Below, piece after piece: positions 54,707-64,000 of a stretch of 64,000 nucleotides of DNA. Each line of letters begins with the position of its first letter. The stretch's first letter is position 1. This DNA comes from Proteobacteria bacterium SG_bin4 (lineage in GTDB: Bacteria > Pseudomonadota > Gammaproteobacteria > Burkholderiales > Nitrosomonadaceae). The notes beneath the pieces were generated by a model. It was given only the letters and a program-made list of their open reading frames with translations, had not been told where the DNA came from and made no database searches. Made by a program: the position numbers and the translations under genes. The stretch spans positions 34,010 to 98,009 of the forward strand of contig LWDH01000053.1 of NCBI GenBank assembly GCA_002083395.1, given 5' to 3'.

Positions 54707-56203
54707 TCAGCTAGCTGTTTTTGCCTGATTGATCAGGAATTGCATCAATAATGGTACAGGCCGCCCGGTGGATCCTTTATCTTTTCCTGATTTCCAGGCT
54801 GTGCCGGCGATATCCAGGTGGGCCCAACGATATTTCTTGGTGAAACGGGAGAGAAAGCAGGCTGCGGTAATAGTGCCTGCGGCTCTTCCGCCAATATTGG
54901 CGATATCGGCAAAGTTACTTTTCAACAATTCTTGATAGTCATCCCCGAGCGGCAGTTGCCATGCTTTATCAGCCGCTTGTTCACCGGCCGCGAGTAATTC
55001 TTGCGCGAGCTGCTCATCATTGCTCAATAATCCGGTTGTAAAATTCCCGAGTGCAATCACGCATGCGCCTGTCAAAGTTGCAATATCGATAACCAGTTTC
55101 GGATTGTAACGCTCGGCATAGGTTAACGCATCGCACAGAATCAACCGGCCTTCTGCGTCAGTATTCAGGATTTCAATGGTTTGTCCGGACATGCTGGTGA
55201 CAACATCGCCGGGTTTGGTGGCTTTGCCGCTGGGCATATTTTCAGTTGCCGGGATGATCCCAATCAAGTTAATGGGCAATTTCAACTCGGCCGTCGCCAA
55301 CATAGTTCCTAGCACACTGGCAGCGCCGCTCATGTCAAATTTCATCTCATCCATTTCGGCAGCTGGCTTAAGTGAAATCCCCCCGGTATCAAAAGTAACG
55401 CCTTTACCAACCAGGACCACCGGGTTATCTTTCTTGGTTAATCCTTGATATTCCAGCACGATTAGCTTAGCCGGTTGTTCGCTGCCGCGGGCCACGGCCA
55501 GCAAGGAACCCATGCCAAGCTTTTCCATATCCTTTTCGTCAAGCACGGTCGCTTTAAGCTTGTGTGCTTTTGCCAGATCTTTGGCTTGCTTGGCAAGATA
55601 GGTCGGCGTGCAAATATTGGACGCTAGATTTCCCAAATCTTTCGTTAAACTCATGCCATGCGCAATTGCCAGGCCTTGCTGCAAAGCACTCTCGCAGCTT
55701 GCTAGCGCGGCACGATCATCAATGCATAGAACAATCTTTCGTAACTGACCGCCATCATTCTCAGGCTTGCTTTTGAGTTGATCGAAGCGGTAGAAGCTAT
55801 TCGATACCGCGATAGCGGTTTGTGTAACTTTCCAATCGTGATTTTTTTGTTTGAGCGGGAAATCGGATAAGGATAGCGTAACGTCGGTTACTGCGGTTTT
55901 TTGGAGCGCGCTTAAAATCGAACTGATCGTCGCCAAGAAGGTTTTTTCCTTAAATTCCTGTTCCTTGCCCAGACCGACCAGCAAGATTCTTTTGAATTGT
56001 GTATTGGGTACATTATGCAACAGCAACGAGGTATTCGCCTTTCCTTCCATATCTCCCGAAGCAAGGATGCTTTTGAGATAGCTTTGGGTGATTTTGTCAA
56101 GAATTTTTGCCGTTTCCGACATTTTTCTGGATTCAAAAATGCCGGCAACTACACAGGCGCCACGTTGTTTGTCCGGTGTTCCTACTTTAATTGTGAAATC
56201 CAC
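54707..56203 (-). CDS. pepA: Leucyl aminopeptidase
   Basis: A dimetal M17 aminopeptidase that removes N-terminal residues; in E. coli PepA also binds DNA in Xer recombination. Metal and catalytic residues are in GKGVTFDTGGISLKP and NTDAEGRLILCDAL. I use a GTG start at 56203 with GGAG six bases upstream, so the protein begins DFTIKVGTPDKQRGACVV and has 498 residues, as in the family. An ATG at 56251 would add 16 atypical residues. Confidence 0.94.
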   Translation of the reverse strand: MDFTIKVGTPDKQRGACVVAGIFESRKMSETAKILDKITQSYLKSILASGDMEGKANTSLLLHNVPNTQFKRILLVGLGKEQEFKEKTFLATISSILSALQKTAVTDVTLSLSDFPLKQKNHDWKVTQTAIAVSNSFYRFDQLKSKPENDGGQLRKIVLCIDDRAALASCESALQQGLAIAHGMSLTKDLGNLASNICTPTYLAKQAKDLAKAHKLKATVLDEKDMEKLGMGSLLAVARGSEQPAKLIVLEYQGLTKKDNPVVLVGKGVTFDTGGISLKPAAEMDEMKFDMSGAASVLGTMLATAELKLPINLIGIIPATENMPSGKATKPGDVVTSMSGQTIEILNTDAEGRLILCDALTYAERYNPKLVIDIATLTGACVIALGNFTTGLLSNDEQLAQELLAAGEQAADKAWQLPLGDDYQELLKSNFADIANIGGRAAGTITAACFLSRFTKKYRWAHLDIAGTAWKSGKDKGSTGRPVPLLMQFLINQAKTAS

Positions 56204-56495
56204 ATCCAGCTCCTTTATTCCATGAGATTCATTAGATACGAAATATTCCATGACTTGCTTTTATAAATAGCAGGTTCTGTCAAAAAAATGAAAGAAAAAA
56301 ATAATACCGAATAGTAGCAGTTTGCTTGAGAAAGTGGATGATGATCGTGAAATCCGATATATCGTTATCAATACCGGCGTTAATCCATAAATACCGCCTA
56401 CACATTCAAGTTAATATGTTATCTTAATATTATCGGAAATTAATCAGTATATTATTCAGTAATATATAGATGTTACATGAGGATAAGGATAATAA

Positions 56496-57956
56496 GTGAT
56501 TGATGACTCACTGAGAAGTCGATTAAATATTTGCGAGACGTTACCGACTTTACCCGCGGTTGCTGTAAAGATAATCGAATTGGCAAACGACCCGAATGCG
56601 GATATAGGGGCTATTTGTCAATATATTTCTATGGATCCTGTGTTGTCTGCAAAATTACTGCGGACTGCAAATACGCCTTTGTATAAATCCCGGCGGATCG
56701 CGACCAATATCCGTCAAGCGGTCAGTATTCTTGGCACGCATACCGTTCTTGTCATTGCTTTATCTTTTTCACTGTCGCATTCATTAATGAAAGCACCGCT
56801 GCCTCCACAAAACAGCGTGTTCGATGGTTATGTGTTTTGGCGCCGGTCGATCGCCTCCGCGCTTGCTTGCAGAGCTCTGGGTGAAAAGCTTGGACTGAGC
56901 TATTTGGATGACTTGTTTTTAGCAGGCTTGATCCAAGAAATCGGGATCATTGCTTTTTGGGCTTTAGTGCCGGAAGCGTACGAAAAAATTTTTATCGCAA
57001 CGACCGATCACGATACGTTACTGAAGTCCGAGCGCGAAACGTTCGGTTGCGGCCACGATGAGTTGGGTTATGCCCTGCTGAAGAAATGGCATATACCGGA
57101 TTATATTGCATTATCGTGCATTAACAGTCATAGCCAGCCGGAGCCCAAGCATCTAGGTCCCACTTTGCAATCGTGCCTGGCGGTTTCCCGGTATTTAGCC
57201 GATTATTTTATTTACCCGCAAGAAGCAGAGAAAATGACCGCATTGAACGAGGCGGCACAGAATTGGCTTGGGTTTGACGCCAATGCACTGATCGAAGTCA
57301 TTAAAATCATGGAAGTTGGTTTAAGTGCAGTGGAAGAATTGTTTGAACTGAAGATCCATCATCCATCACAAGTCACCGGAATTTTGGCTGAAGCCAAGGA
57401 ATTATTGCTGATATATAGTCTGTCCCGGATGAAAGATCTGGAAGACAAATCGCAGCGTGATGGGCTAACAGGGGCTTATAACCGAACTTATTTCGATGAA
57501 ACATTGCAGCGGGAATTTTATCTGGCGACGCAATATCATTTGCCATTAACCATTGCCATTATCGATCTCGATCATTTCAAGAATGTCAACGATACTTATG
57601 GCCATATTGCCGGAGATTCCATATTGGCGACGGTAGTCAAAACAATTTTCGATCAGATCCGCCAAGATGATACGCTAAGCCGCTACGGCGGCGAAGAATT
57701 CGCATTGATTCTCCCGGGAACTTCGTTGATTGCCGCTCGAAATTTGATTTCACGATTAAAGGATGCAATTGCTTCAATAGCCTATAAATTCGATGGCGCT
57801 ACCACAATTCGTGTTACCGCATCAATCGGCGTGGCAGCCTATCGCGAGGGTGACGTTAATTTTTTTGAACCCAAAGACATGATCAAAGCAGCCGATTCCG
57901 CGCTCTATGCTGCAAAGAATGCGGGCCGAAACCAAATAATCGAATGGTGCGTTTGA
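56496..57956 (+). CDS. HDOD-GGDEF signalling protein
   Basis: A cytoplasmic 486-residue protein with a GTG start. The HDOD domain (about 10-215) begins CETLPTLPAVAVKIIELAND; it is related to HD phosphohydrolases but usually not catalytic. A linker leads to a GGDEF domain (about 315-486) with RYGGEEFALI, an active-type GGEEF, and an upstream RQDD product-inhibition site at the normal five-residue spacing. It probably makes cyclic di-GMP. The signal sensed by HDOD is unknown. Confidence 0.9.
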   Translation: MIDDSLRSRLNICETLPTLPAVAVKIIELANDPNADIGAICQYISMDPVLSAKLLRTANTPLYKSRRIATNIRQAVSILGTHTVLVIALSFSLSHSLMKAPLPPQNSVFDGYVFWRRSIASALACRALGEKLGLSYLDDLFLAGLIQEIGIIAFWALVPEAYEKIFIATTDHDTLLKSERETFGCGHDELGYALLKKWHIPDYIALSCINSHSQPEPKHLGPTLQSCLAVSRYLADYFIYPQEAEKMTALNEAAQNWLGFDANALIEVIKIMEVGLSAVEELFELKIHHPSQVTGILAEAKELLLIYSLSRMKDLEDKSQRDGLTGAYNRTYFDETLQREFYLATQYHLPLTIAIIDLDHFKNVNDTYGHIAGDSILATVVKTIFDQIRQDDTLSRYGGEEFALILPGTSLIAARNLISRLKDAIASIAYKFDGATTIRVTASIGVAAYREGDVNFFEPKDMIKAADSALYAAKNAGRNQIIEWCV

Positions 57957-58002
57957 GAAGTTTTATAATTGCCGCTTCGTTGAAATCTTAATTTTAGTGA
58001 TA

Positions 58003-58839
58003 ATGAATCTGATTATTCAAGGTTTGGAGATTAATAACAGTGATTTGCGTGCATTGGCAAAGTTATCACAGGCCGACGGCATTGAGCGGATAACCGGGCA
58101 GGCTTTTCGGCTGACGAGAGCCAGTGACTCTGCGGATGTTCCCGCACATTGCGCAGCCGCAGAATTGGATTTTGCATTTGTAAATCCGGATCTAAAGCTG
58201 TCGGATTTTAAGTTGATTGCGATGGATATGGATTCGACATTATTGGCAATCGAATCCATTGACGAAATTGCCGATATGCTGAATATCAAAGCTCAAGTTG
58301 CGGAAATCACGCAGCAAACCATGCAAGGTAAAATTGATTTTGAAGAGAGCTTGGTGCGGCGCACCGCATTGTTGCAGGGTCTACATCAAGATGCGCTGCA
58401 GCGAGTGTACGACGAACGCGTGAAACTGAGTCCTGGCGCCGAAATCATGTTGCAAAAGGCCAAACTTGCCGGATTAAAAACAATGGTGATCTCCGGAGGA
58501 TTCACGTTTTTTACGGAACGCATTAAAGCAAAGCTGGGACTGGATTTTGCCGCTGCTAATGTGCTTGATATTAAAGACCATCAATTGACCGGTAAAGTGC
58601 AAGGGGAAATCATCGGCAGACAAGGCAAAGCGCAAGTTCTCAGGCAGGTTTGCGAAGCATTGGGGTTAAAGCGCGAGCAAGTGATCACCATCGGCGATGG
58701 CGCCAACGATTTGGATATGATGTCCGAATCCGGTGTCAGTATTGCTTATCACGCGAAGCCGATCGTTCAAAATCATGCAACCTATTCAATCAATTATGTG
58801 GGATTGAATGGTGTGACGAATTTGTTTCTGCAGCATTAA
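58003..58839 (+). CDS. serB: Phosphoserine phosphatase
   Basis: The last step of serine synthesis. A haloacid-dehalogenase enzyme with the nucleophile in AMDMDSTLLAIE (D75, D77), motif II MVISGGFTFF and motif III GDGANDLDMM. A short N-terminal ACT-like part precedes the catalytic domain. I start at the ATG at 58003; a GTG two codons earlier is also open. Confidence 0.95.
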   Translation: MNLIIQGLEINNSDLRALAKLSQADGIERITGQAFRLTRASDSADVPAHCAAAELDFAFVNPDLKLSDFKLIAMDMDSTLLAIESIDEIADMLNIKAQVAEITQQTMQGKIDFEESLVRRTALLQGLHQDALQRVYDERVKLSPGAEIMLQKAKLAGLKTMVISGGFTFFTERIKAKLGLDFAAANVLDIKDHQLTGKVQGEIIGRQGKAQVLRQVCEALGLKREQVITIGDGANDLDMMSESGVSIAYHAKPIVQNHATYSINYVGLNGVTNLFLQH

Positions 58840-58914
58840 CACATTGGGGCAAATCATGTGTTGCCGGAACTTAATCCCATCTGTGGATAATTCGTAATCT
58901 CTCCAGGATTTTCC

Positions 58915-60525
58915 CTAGTAATTCGGTTCATACATCAGCGATTTAATATGACTGCTTAAATCCTGCGGTAAGCTGGCACCGGCTAATTCTTCTTCAATGG
59001 CTACCTGGCTTACAGCGAGAGCAATGGCATGGGACACTTCCCGCACGCGCGTAAGGTTGGGGTATACTGCGCCATTGCGTAATTCCTGATCGGTAACGAT
59101 ACGCGCCAATTCCCGCGCAGCGGCTAAGAACATGCTTTGAGTCACCAGGCGTGCGGAGCTGGCGTAAACGCCCAGTCCAACCCCGGGGAAAATATAAGCG
59201 TTATTACCTTGAGCTGGCTTATAACGCTGAGTGCCGTACTGTACGGCGTTAAATGGGCTGCCACTGGCGAATATTGCCCGTCCGTCGCTCCACTCATAGG
59301 CTTGTTCGGCAGTACACTCGGTGTGCGATGTCGGGTTTGACAATGCTATGATCACCGGCCGCTCATTGACGGCTGCCATCCGCCGTATGATGGTCTCAGT
59401 AAATGTTCCAGCGACTCCGGTGGCGCCAATTAAGATATCGGGTTTGATCGCGCTGATGGCATCGGCAAAGCTCAATGCATCATGCCGATGGGCAAAGGGC
59501 TGAATACGCGGTTTAACATTTGCACTGGCTGCGGTCACGAGACCCGCTCGGTCAATGAACCATAACCGCTGTTGAGCTTGAGAACGACTCAATCCATCCG
59601 CACAGAGCGCATCAACCACTAATTCAGCTGTTCCACCCGCTGCAGAACCGGTTCCCAGAAACATAATATTAAGATCGGAAAATTTTTTTCCGGTGATACG
59701 GCATGACGAATAGATTCCCGCTAACGTTACAGCCGCTGTTCCTTGGATGTCGTCATTGAAGCAACGGACTCGATGGCGGTAGCGTTCTAAGAATTCAAAC
59801 GCATGAGGTGTCAGAAAATCCTCAAACTGGATAAGCGCGTCCGGGTAGCGTATTTGAACTGAATTGATGAATTCATCAACGATGGAACGGTAGCTGTCCC
59901 CGTCGATGCGGGGAAAAGGGTAACCGAGATAGAGCGGATCTTCACGCAGAGCGACGTTGTTGGTGCCGACATCCAGCATCACCGGCATGCACTGTGCCGG
60001 ATGTATTCCGGCACAAGCCACATATAAAGCAACTTTTCCAATGGGAATTCCCATGCCATTGGCGCCCAGATCTCCCAAACCCAGAATCCGCTCTCCATCC
60101 GTTACCACGATGACTCTAATATCCTTTTCAGGCCAGTTGTTTAGAATGGTTGCAATGTCCCCGCGATCATCCGGTGTAATATAGAATCCTTGTGGCTTTC
60201 TGAATATATGCGCAAACTCCTTGCATGCCTCACCAACGGTCGGGGTGTAAACCAGGGGCAATATTTCTTCAATGTGATCGATCAGCGTCCGGTAAAAGAG
60301 CCTTTGATTGCTCTCAAGCAACCCATTCAAGAAGATATATTTTTCAATGGCGCTGGTTTTGCGGCGCAGGCTGTCTAAAACGCGGGTGGTTTGTTTCGCG
60401 ATGCTGGCAACTTCATAGGGTAATAGACCTCTTAAGCCATAGCGCTCACGTTCTTCGCGCGAGAATGCGGTTGATTTCGTCAATCCCGGATCGGCGAGCA
60501 ATGATTTGCCATATAAGTTTTTCAT
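58915..60525 (-). CDS. maeA: NAD-dependent malic enzyme
   Basis: Oxidatively decarboxylates malate to pyruvate. The malic-enzyme core shows VTDGERILGLGDLGANGMGI, the catalytic region FNDDIQGTAAVTLAG and the Rossmann motif LGTGSAAGGTAEL. At 536 residues it is the SfcA/MaeA type, not the longer MaeB. NAD preference is inferred from family. It is convergent with serB. Confidence 0.9.
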   Translation of the reverse strand: MKNLYGKSLLADPGLTKSTAFSREERERYGLRGLLPYEVASIAKQTTRVLDSLRRKTSAIEKYIFLNGLLESNQRLFYRTLIDHIEEILPLVYTPTVGEACKEFAHIFRKPQGFYITPDDRGDIATILNNWPEKDIRVIVVTDGERILGLGDLGANGMGIPIGKVALYVACAGIHPAQCMPVMLDVGTNNVALREDPLYLGYPFPRIDGDSYRSIVDEFINSVQIRYPDALIQFEDFLTPHAFEFLERYRHRVRCFNDDIQGTAAVTLAGIYSSCRITGKKFSDLNIMFLGTGSAAGGTAELVVDALCADGLSRSQAQQRLWFIDRAGLVTAASANVKPRIQPFAHRHDALSFADAISAIKPDILIGATGVAGTFTETIIRRMAAVNERPVIIALSNPTSHTECTAEQAYEWSDGRAIFASGSPFNAVQYGTQRYKPAQGNNAYIFPGVGLGVYASSARLVTQSMFLAAARELARIVTDQELRNGAVYPNLTRVREVSHAIALAVSQVAIEEELAGASLPQDLSSHIKSLMYEPNY

Positions 60526-60756
60526 ATTAACCTTCTACTTAGTTGGAAAAGAAAGTCTATGGTAAGCACCAAAACTTTCATGTTTGAACTGTTTAAGCGA
60601 TTGGACAATCTCACTTAGCGGCGATAAACTTAGTTTTTATGTCAATAGATTTTCAATATTGAATGTGTAGTATAGGTGCAAGCCCATAGGCTTTTAAGCT
60701 ATATTAATAAACTCTTTGATAACCTGTATTGTTTTTTGTGAGAATTCTAAAAAATT

Positions 60757-61185
60757 ATGAATCAATCATCACCCTTTCCCATACCCGATCCAGATCTTTA
60801 TAGCGAAGAAGAAATTGCTCAGTTGGTGCATACGTTTTACGCGAAGGCCAGGAAAGATCCGGGTTTAGGACCCATTTTTGAGGCGCATGTAATCGACTGG
60901 GATGCACATTTTGTACAAATGATTAATTTCTGGTCAGCTCAACTTCGGGGTACCAGCCGGTTTCGAGGTGCTCCGATGCCGAAACATATCGCCTTACCAG
61001 AACTATCAGCCGAGTTATTTGAACGCTGGGTGCAGCTTTTTCATCAGACGACCAATGAGCTAGGAAATCCGCAACTGGAGCAACATGCTAATGCGGTCGC
61101 AAACTTTATTGCAGGACGTTTGTGGCAAGGCTATCAAATGAGTAATTATCCAGACCGGCGCCCGGTTGCGCTTCGATTAGCCTAG
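60757..61185 (+). CDS. Group III truncated haemoglobin
   Basis: A 142-residue 2-over-2 globin. The E-F region FWSAQLRGTSRF then PKHIALPELSAELFERWVQL gives the proximal histidine in the group III context; the AHFVQMINFW segment is the B-E helix. Group III globins bind O2 or NO, and their physiological role is poorly known. It lies 26 bp before a diguanylate cyclase on the same strand, so the two are probably co-transcribed. Confidence 0.88.
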   Translation: MNQSSPFPIPDPDLYSEEEIAQLVHTFYAKARKDPGLGPIFEAHVIDWDAHFVQMINFWSAQLRGTSRFRGAPMPKHIALPELSAELFERWVQLFHQTTNELGNPQLEQHANAVANFIAGRLWQGYQMSNYPDRRPVALRLA

Positions 61186-61211
61186 TCATGCCGATTTAGC
61201 CGGAAACTATT

Positions 61212-62882
61212 TTGAAGAGCATTAAAAGCAAAATTATTGTTTTTTCTATTTTGGCGACTCTGATTCCGTCTTTGGGATTAGGCATCTCTTCATTTCAACG
61301 AAATGAAGAGATGATTACAGAAAATTTAACACATGAGCTGCGTGCACTGGCGAATTATGCGAGCCGGGAATTGGATTTATGGATTAAAGAGCAGATTCTT
61401 TCAGTCAGAGATCTGGCAGCATCCATTTCGACATCGAAGATTCTTATTGAAAGTTTATCGCTGGAAAATCAGCTACCTAGTGGAAAACCCACCAATCAAA
61501 CGAAGTCAACGGAACTCTATCTGAAGTCGGTGCATAAGCGCTTGGATACGGTAGTGGAATTAACGATTGTAGATGTGCAGGGTGAAGTCATTGCCAGTAA
61601 CGTGGATGAACCATTTCCGGTCTTGTTGGCTCAGAACTGGCCAGAGAATGCATCCATTCAAGGTGATGTCGTGGTCTCTCCGCAATGGAGCGAGCGCTAT
61701 GGCACAGCAATCGTAAGCATTGCAGTCCCGATATTATCCATTGACGATTATATTCTGGGTGCGCTGATTGTAACGTTCGATATGCAAAACTTACGGCCGC
61801 ATTTAAAAGATAAAATCAAGTCTCCTCCGGGTGATGTACTGCTGTTGGATAAAGAAGGGCATGTAATGCTTGCGAGTGACACTACGCTTTTAAATAAGCC
61901 GCTCTCATCCGAATTGGATGTGTTATCCCGGTTACGCAATAATCCTGGTGAATATGATGTTTTTCTGGGACCGCAGCAAAAGAAAGTTGCCGGTTTGGCC
62001 TATTTATCGGAAAAAATGCCTATTACCGTCATTGCAAACCGAGACTATCAACTTATCTATTCCGCATGGGAGCAGCAACGGAATATGTTCATCGGTTTGG
62101 TTAGTATCATTATTTTGATTGTTACCGCGATCGCTTTCCGCCTAAGCCACGCCATCGTGAAGCCGCTGCAACGATTAATCGATGCAACTGAGAAAATCGT
62201 CAGAGGTGATTTGAATGTTAATTTGGTAAATGGCCAACGGGATGAAATCGGTCAATTAACGCATCGGTTTAACCAAATGGCCGACAAATTGCGCCAGAAT
62301 CAAGCTGAAATTCAAGCAGCAGCGATTGCAATGCAACAAAAGAACCAGCTCCTTGAGACACTTTCTGTGACTGATAATCTCACTGGACTTTACAATCGCA
62401 ATAAACTCAATGCCATTATCAGTGATCAACTGGCTCGCTTCGAGAGAAACAAGCGGCCTTTTGCCGTACTGATGATCGATGTCGATTATTTTAAAACTTT
62501 AAACGATAGTCTGGGCCATGTAGTGGGGGATGAAATTTTAGCGGCAGTTGCGAAAAGAATTTCACAATCGATCCGGAATGTGGATTTTGCTGCACGATTC
62601 GGCGGAGACGAATTCATTATTATTCTGGCTGAGACAACTGTTGATGAAGCAGAGAAAACTGCAGAGCGGATTAGGAGTCAAGTGGCAAATATCCATTGTG
62701 ACTCTATCAATCAGGATCTGCATGTAACTTTGAGTATTGGCGTGATCCAAAGTGAACCAGATGATATTTCGTTAACGATCTTGCTATCCCGGGTAGACAG
62801 TGCGTTGTATGAAGCAAAACGCGCCGGTAGAGATCAAGTTTTTTGTTTATCGTCTAATAAGCCGGATATTGTTGCGCCTTAA
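61212..62882 (+). CDS. Cache-HAMP-GGDEF diguanylate cyclase
   Basis: A 556-residue membrane sensor with a TTG start. Helix 1 (about 7-27) leads to a periplasmic dCache-like domain (about 30-285), helix 2 (about 290-310), a HAMP domain with ATEKIVRGDLNVN, a short coiled coil, and a C-terminal GGDEF domain with ARFGGDEFIIIL and an RNVD inhibition site at normal spacing. It should make cyclic di-GMP in response to a periplasmic small molecule. It follows the truncated haemoglobin by 26 bp. Confidence 0.92.
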   Translation: MKSIKSKIIVFSILATLIPSLGLGISSFQRNEEMITENLTHELRALANYASRELDLWIKEQILSVRDLAASISTSKILIESLSLENQLPSGKPTNQTKSTELYLKSVHKRLDTVVELTIVDVQGEVIASNVDEPFPVLLAQNWPENASIQGDVVVSPQWSERYGTAIVSIAVPILSIDDYILGALIVTFDMQNLRPHLKDKIKSPPGDVLLLDKEGHVMLASDTTLLNKPLSSELDVLSRLRNNPGEYDVFLGPQQKKVAGLAYLSEKMPITVIANRDYQLIYSAWEQQRNMFIGLVSIIILIVTAIAFRLSHAIVKPLQRLIDATEKIVRGDLNVNLVNGQRDEIGQLTHRFNQMADKLRQNQAEIQAAAIAMQQKNQLLETLSVTDNLTGLYNRNKLNAIISDQLARFERNKRPFAVLMIDVDYFKTLNDSLGHVVGDEILAAVAKRISQSIRNVDFAARFGGDEFIIILAETTVDEAEKTAERIRSQVANIHCDSINQDLHVTLSIGVIQSEPDDISLTILLSRVDSALYEAKRAGRDQVFCLSSNKPDIVAP

Positions 62883-63032
62883 AAGACTTATTGAAACGTT
62901 TCCCATTGGTGTTAGGCCGATTTAAACAGCTTCAAAATACTCATTTTTTATAAATGTGCTTTTTCTGCTGTCTTTGCCTTGTGTCGTTTTTCTGCAAAAA
63001 CGTTTATCAATGACCTTTAACAGTCGCTGTCA

Positions 63033-63821
63033 TTAATTTTTCCCCGCTTCAAGTCCTGTATTCAGAATCCAACCTTGGGTTTGATTGACTTGCACGCGTA
63101 ACCAAGAACCCTGACTTGCATTGGCTGTGACCTCAGTAGGATTTTTTAACGTACTGATGATTTTAGATTGCGTGTTGGGCGCATTGCGTAAATTCACGTT
63201 GGCTTTAGTATGCAATTTGATGGGTGTATGGAATTCAAGTAACAGGCTATGGCCATTGGATTCTTTTTTGCGATTCGGATTCGTAATTAATTCGATCAGA
63301 TGCTTTGCTTGGGCAACATAATTCATTGCGGATGCATATTGATCGCTTAAGTAAAGTGCCGAGGCTGTTTCAGTAAGTTGCTGCGCTTGGGTCAATAAAA
63401 TTTGATCCGCAGCAGGGATTTTAACTTGTTTCAAATGCGCCAGTGCTACTTCGGTTTCCGCAATCGCAGATGCCGTGCTTGGTTTTGTGGCTAACCGATG
63501 TAATTTTACTTGTGCGCGTGTAGCTTCCTTATTCACTTCCTGTAGCACTCGTGCCTGATTCTGCTGCTGAATTTGCTGATTTTTAATCAACGCATCTTTT
63601 TCTGCTAAAAGTTTTTTGAGGTGCGCAATTTCCTGACGTAGCTTTTCATCTTGAGAGGTAATGACAGGCGCTTGTTCGATGATCGGAGCGGGGATGGGTT
63701 CTTGAGTTGCGCAACTGATGAGATTAAATAGTATGAAGAGTGCTAAGAGCCGTTTTCGTATTCGTCCTTGATCGGCCTTTAAAGTATCGGATAATTCTGT
63801 TTGTAACAAAATTCTTATCAT
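63033..63821 (-). CDS. Lipoprotein with C-terminal SH3 domain
   Basis: A 262-residue protein. The start at 63821 has AAGGA before it, but the signal has an unusually long charged head (about 24 residues) before LLALFILFNLISC, whose cysteine is the lipobox. A coiled coil follows (about 60-120, LRQEIAHLKKLLAEKDALIK), then a bacterial SH3 domain (about 200-262, ANVNLRNAPNTQSKIISTLK). SH3 domains of this kind bind peptidoglycan. Probably an envelope-linked lipoprotein of unknown role. Confidence 0.8.
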   Translation of the reverse strand: MIRILLQTELSDTLKADQGRIRKRLLALFILFNLISCATQEPIPAPIIEQAPVITSQDEKLRQEIAHLKKLLAEKDALIKNQQIQQQNQARVLQEVNKEATRAQVKLHRLATKPSTASAIAETEVALAHLKQVKIPAADQILLTQAQQLTETASALYLSDQYASAMNYVAQAKHLIELITNPNRKKESNGHSLLLEFHTPIKLHTKANVNLRNAPNTQSKIISTLKNPTEVTANASQGSWLRVQVNQTQGWILNTGLEAGKN

Positions 63822-64000
63822 AGTGTTCCTTTATTCCTGAAAAAAACTGCATTGTGAATTTTGAAACATGTAAAAATTTGTATTGAACTTGACGACAGTC
63901 AGCGCAAATTTTTTATTAATATGAACCGAACAAACTGAAAAATACAATGAATGGTTATTTAATCTTGGATCTTAGGAAGTTAAAGCGGGTTTAGGCGTAA

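Noticed and set aside
1..64000. CRISPR arrays, intact insertion sequences and prophage genes
   Set aside because: No regularly spaced direct repeats, transposase or phage structural genes are visible.

Overview
The window looks like a piece of a betaproteobacterial chromosome, most probably an ammonia-oxidiser-like member of the Nitrosomonadaceae. This is inferred from the housekeeping gene orders (fimV-truA-trpFBA-accD-folC-SPOR-cvpA-purF-metZ; rimP-nusA-infB-rbfA-truB), from a form IA RuBisCO cluster with cbbQ, cbbO and a divergent cbbR, and from protein character. No amo, hao or rRNA gene lies in the window, so the assignment is not proven. I see no complete tRNA, CRISPR array, prophage or intact insertion sequence.

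Layout. 1-10.6 kb (+): the end of fimV, then truA, trpF, trpB, trpA, accD, folC, a SPOR-domain protein, cvpA, purF and metZ, most only tens of bases apart. 10.6-13.3 kb: a tandem pair of cyclophilins (-) diverging from cysS (+). 13.4-16.0 kb (-): stator genes motA and motB followed by a membrane-anchored methyltransferase. 16.2-24 kb (mostly -): an Nramp-related transporter with an atypical metal site plus an Atm1-type ABC exporter, two small conserved proteins, a KefB/YbaL-type antiporter and an unassigned 633-residue membrane protein with a glycine-zipper-like C-terminal half. 24-28 kb: a dihydroxyacetone kinase and an accessory patch holding a ribbon-helix-helix/MazF toxin-antitoxin pair, an apparently orphan winged-helix regulator, three kinds of inverted repeat (one matching the neisserial dRS3 pattern) and an AT-rich membrane protein.

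28-35.4 kb is the carbon-fixation locus: cbbL-cbbS, a strong terminator, then cbbQ-cbbO (RuBisCO activase), all on the minus strand, with cbbR diverging from a dyad-rich 235-bp intergenic region. Downstream of cbbR are a truncated kinase-like membrane protein and a small membrane protein. 35.6-46.3 kb: rimO, the translation operon (-), then acs and a metallo-beta-lactamase-fold hydrolase (+). 46.4-50.8 kb: a duplicated pair of two-helix mini-membrane proteins, an OmpA-like protein translationally coupled to an ExeA-like ATPase, and an SPFH protein. 50.9-56.2 kb (-): pepA, holC, a small unknown gene and valS. 56.5-64 kb: an HDOD-GGDEF protein, serB, malic enzyme (-), a group III truncated haemoglobin followed 26 bp later by a Cache-HAMP-GGDEF diguanylate cyclase, and an SH3-domain lipoprotein (-).

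The best candidates for new biology are the OmpA/ExeA-like ATPase pair with its neighbouring mini-proteins, the Nramp variant plus Atm1 module, the truncated haemoglobin/diguanylate cyclase pair, the motAB-linked membrane methyltransferase, the cbbR-linked kinase remnant, and the 633-residue glycine-zipper protein next to the antiporter. None is demonstrably a new system from sequence alone.
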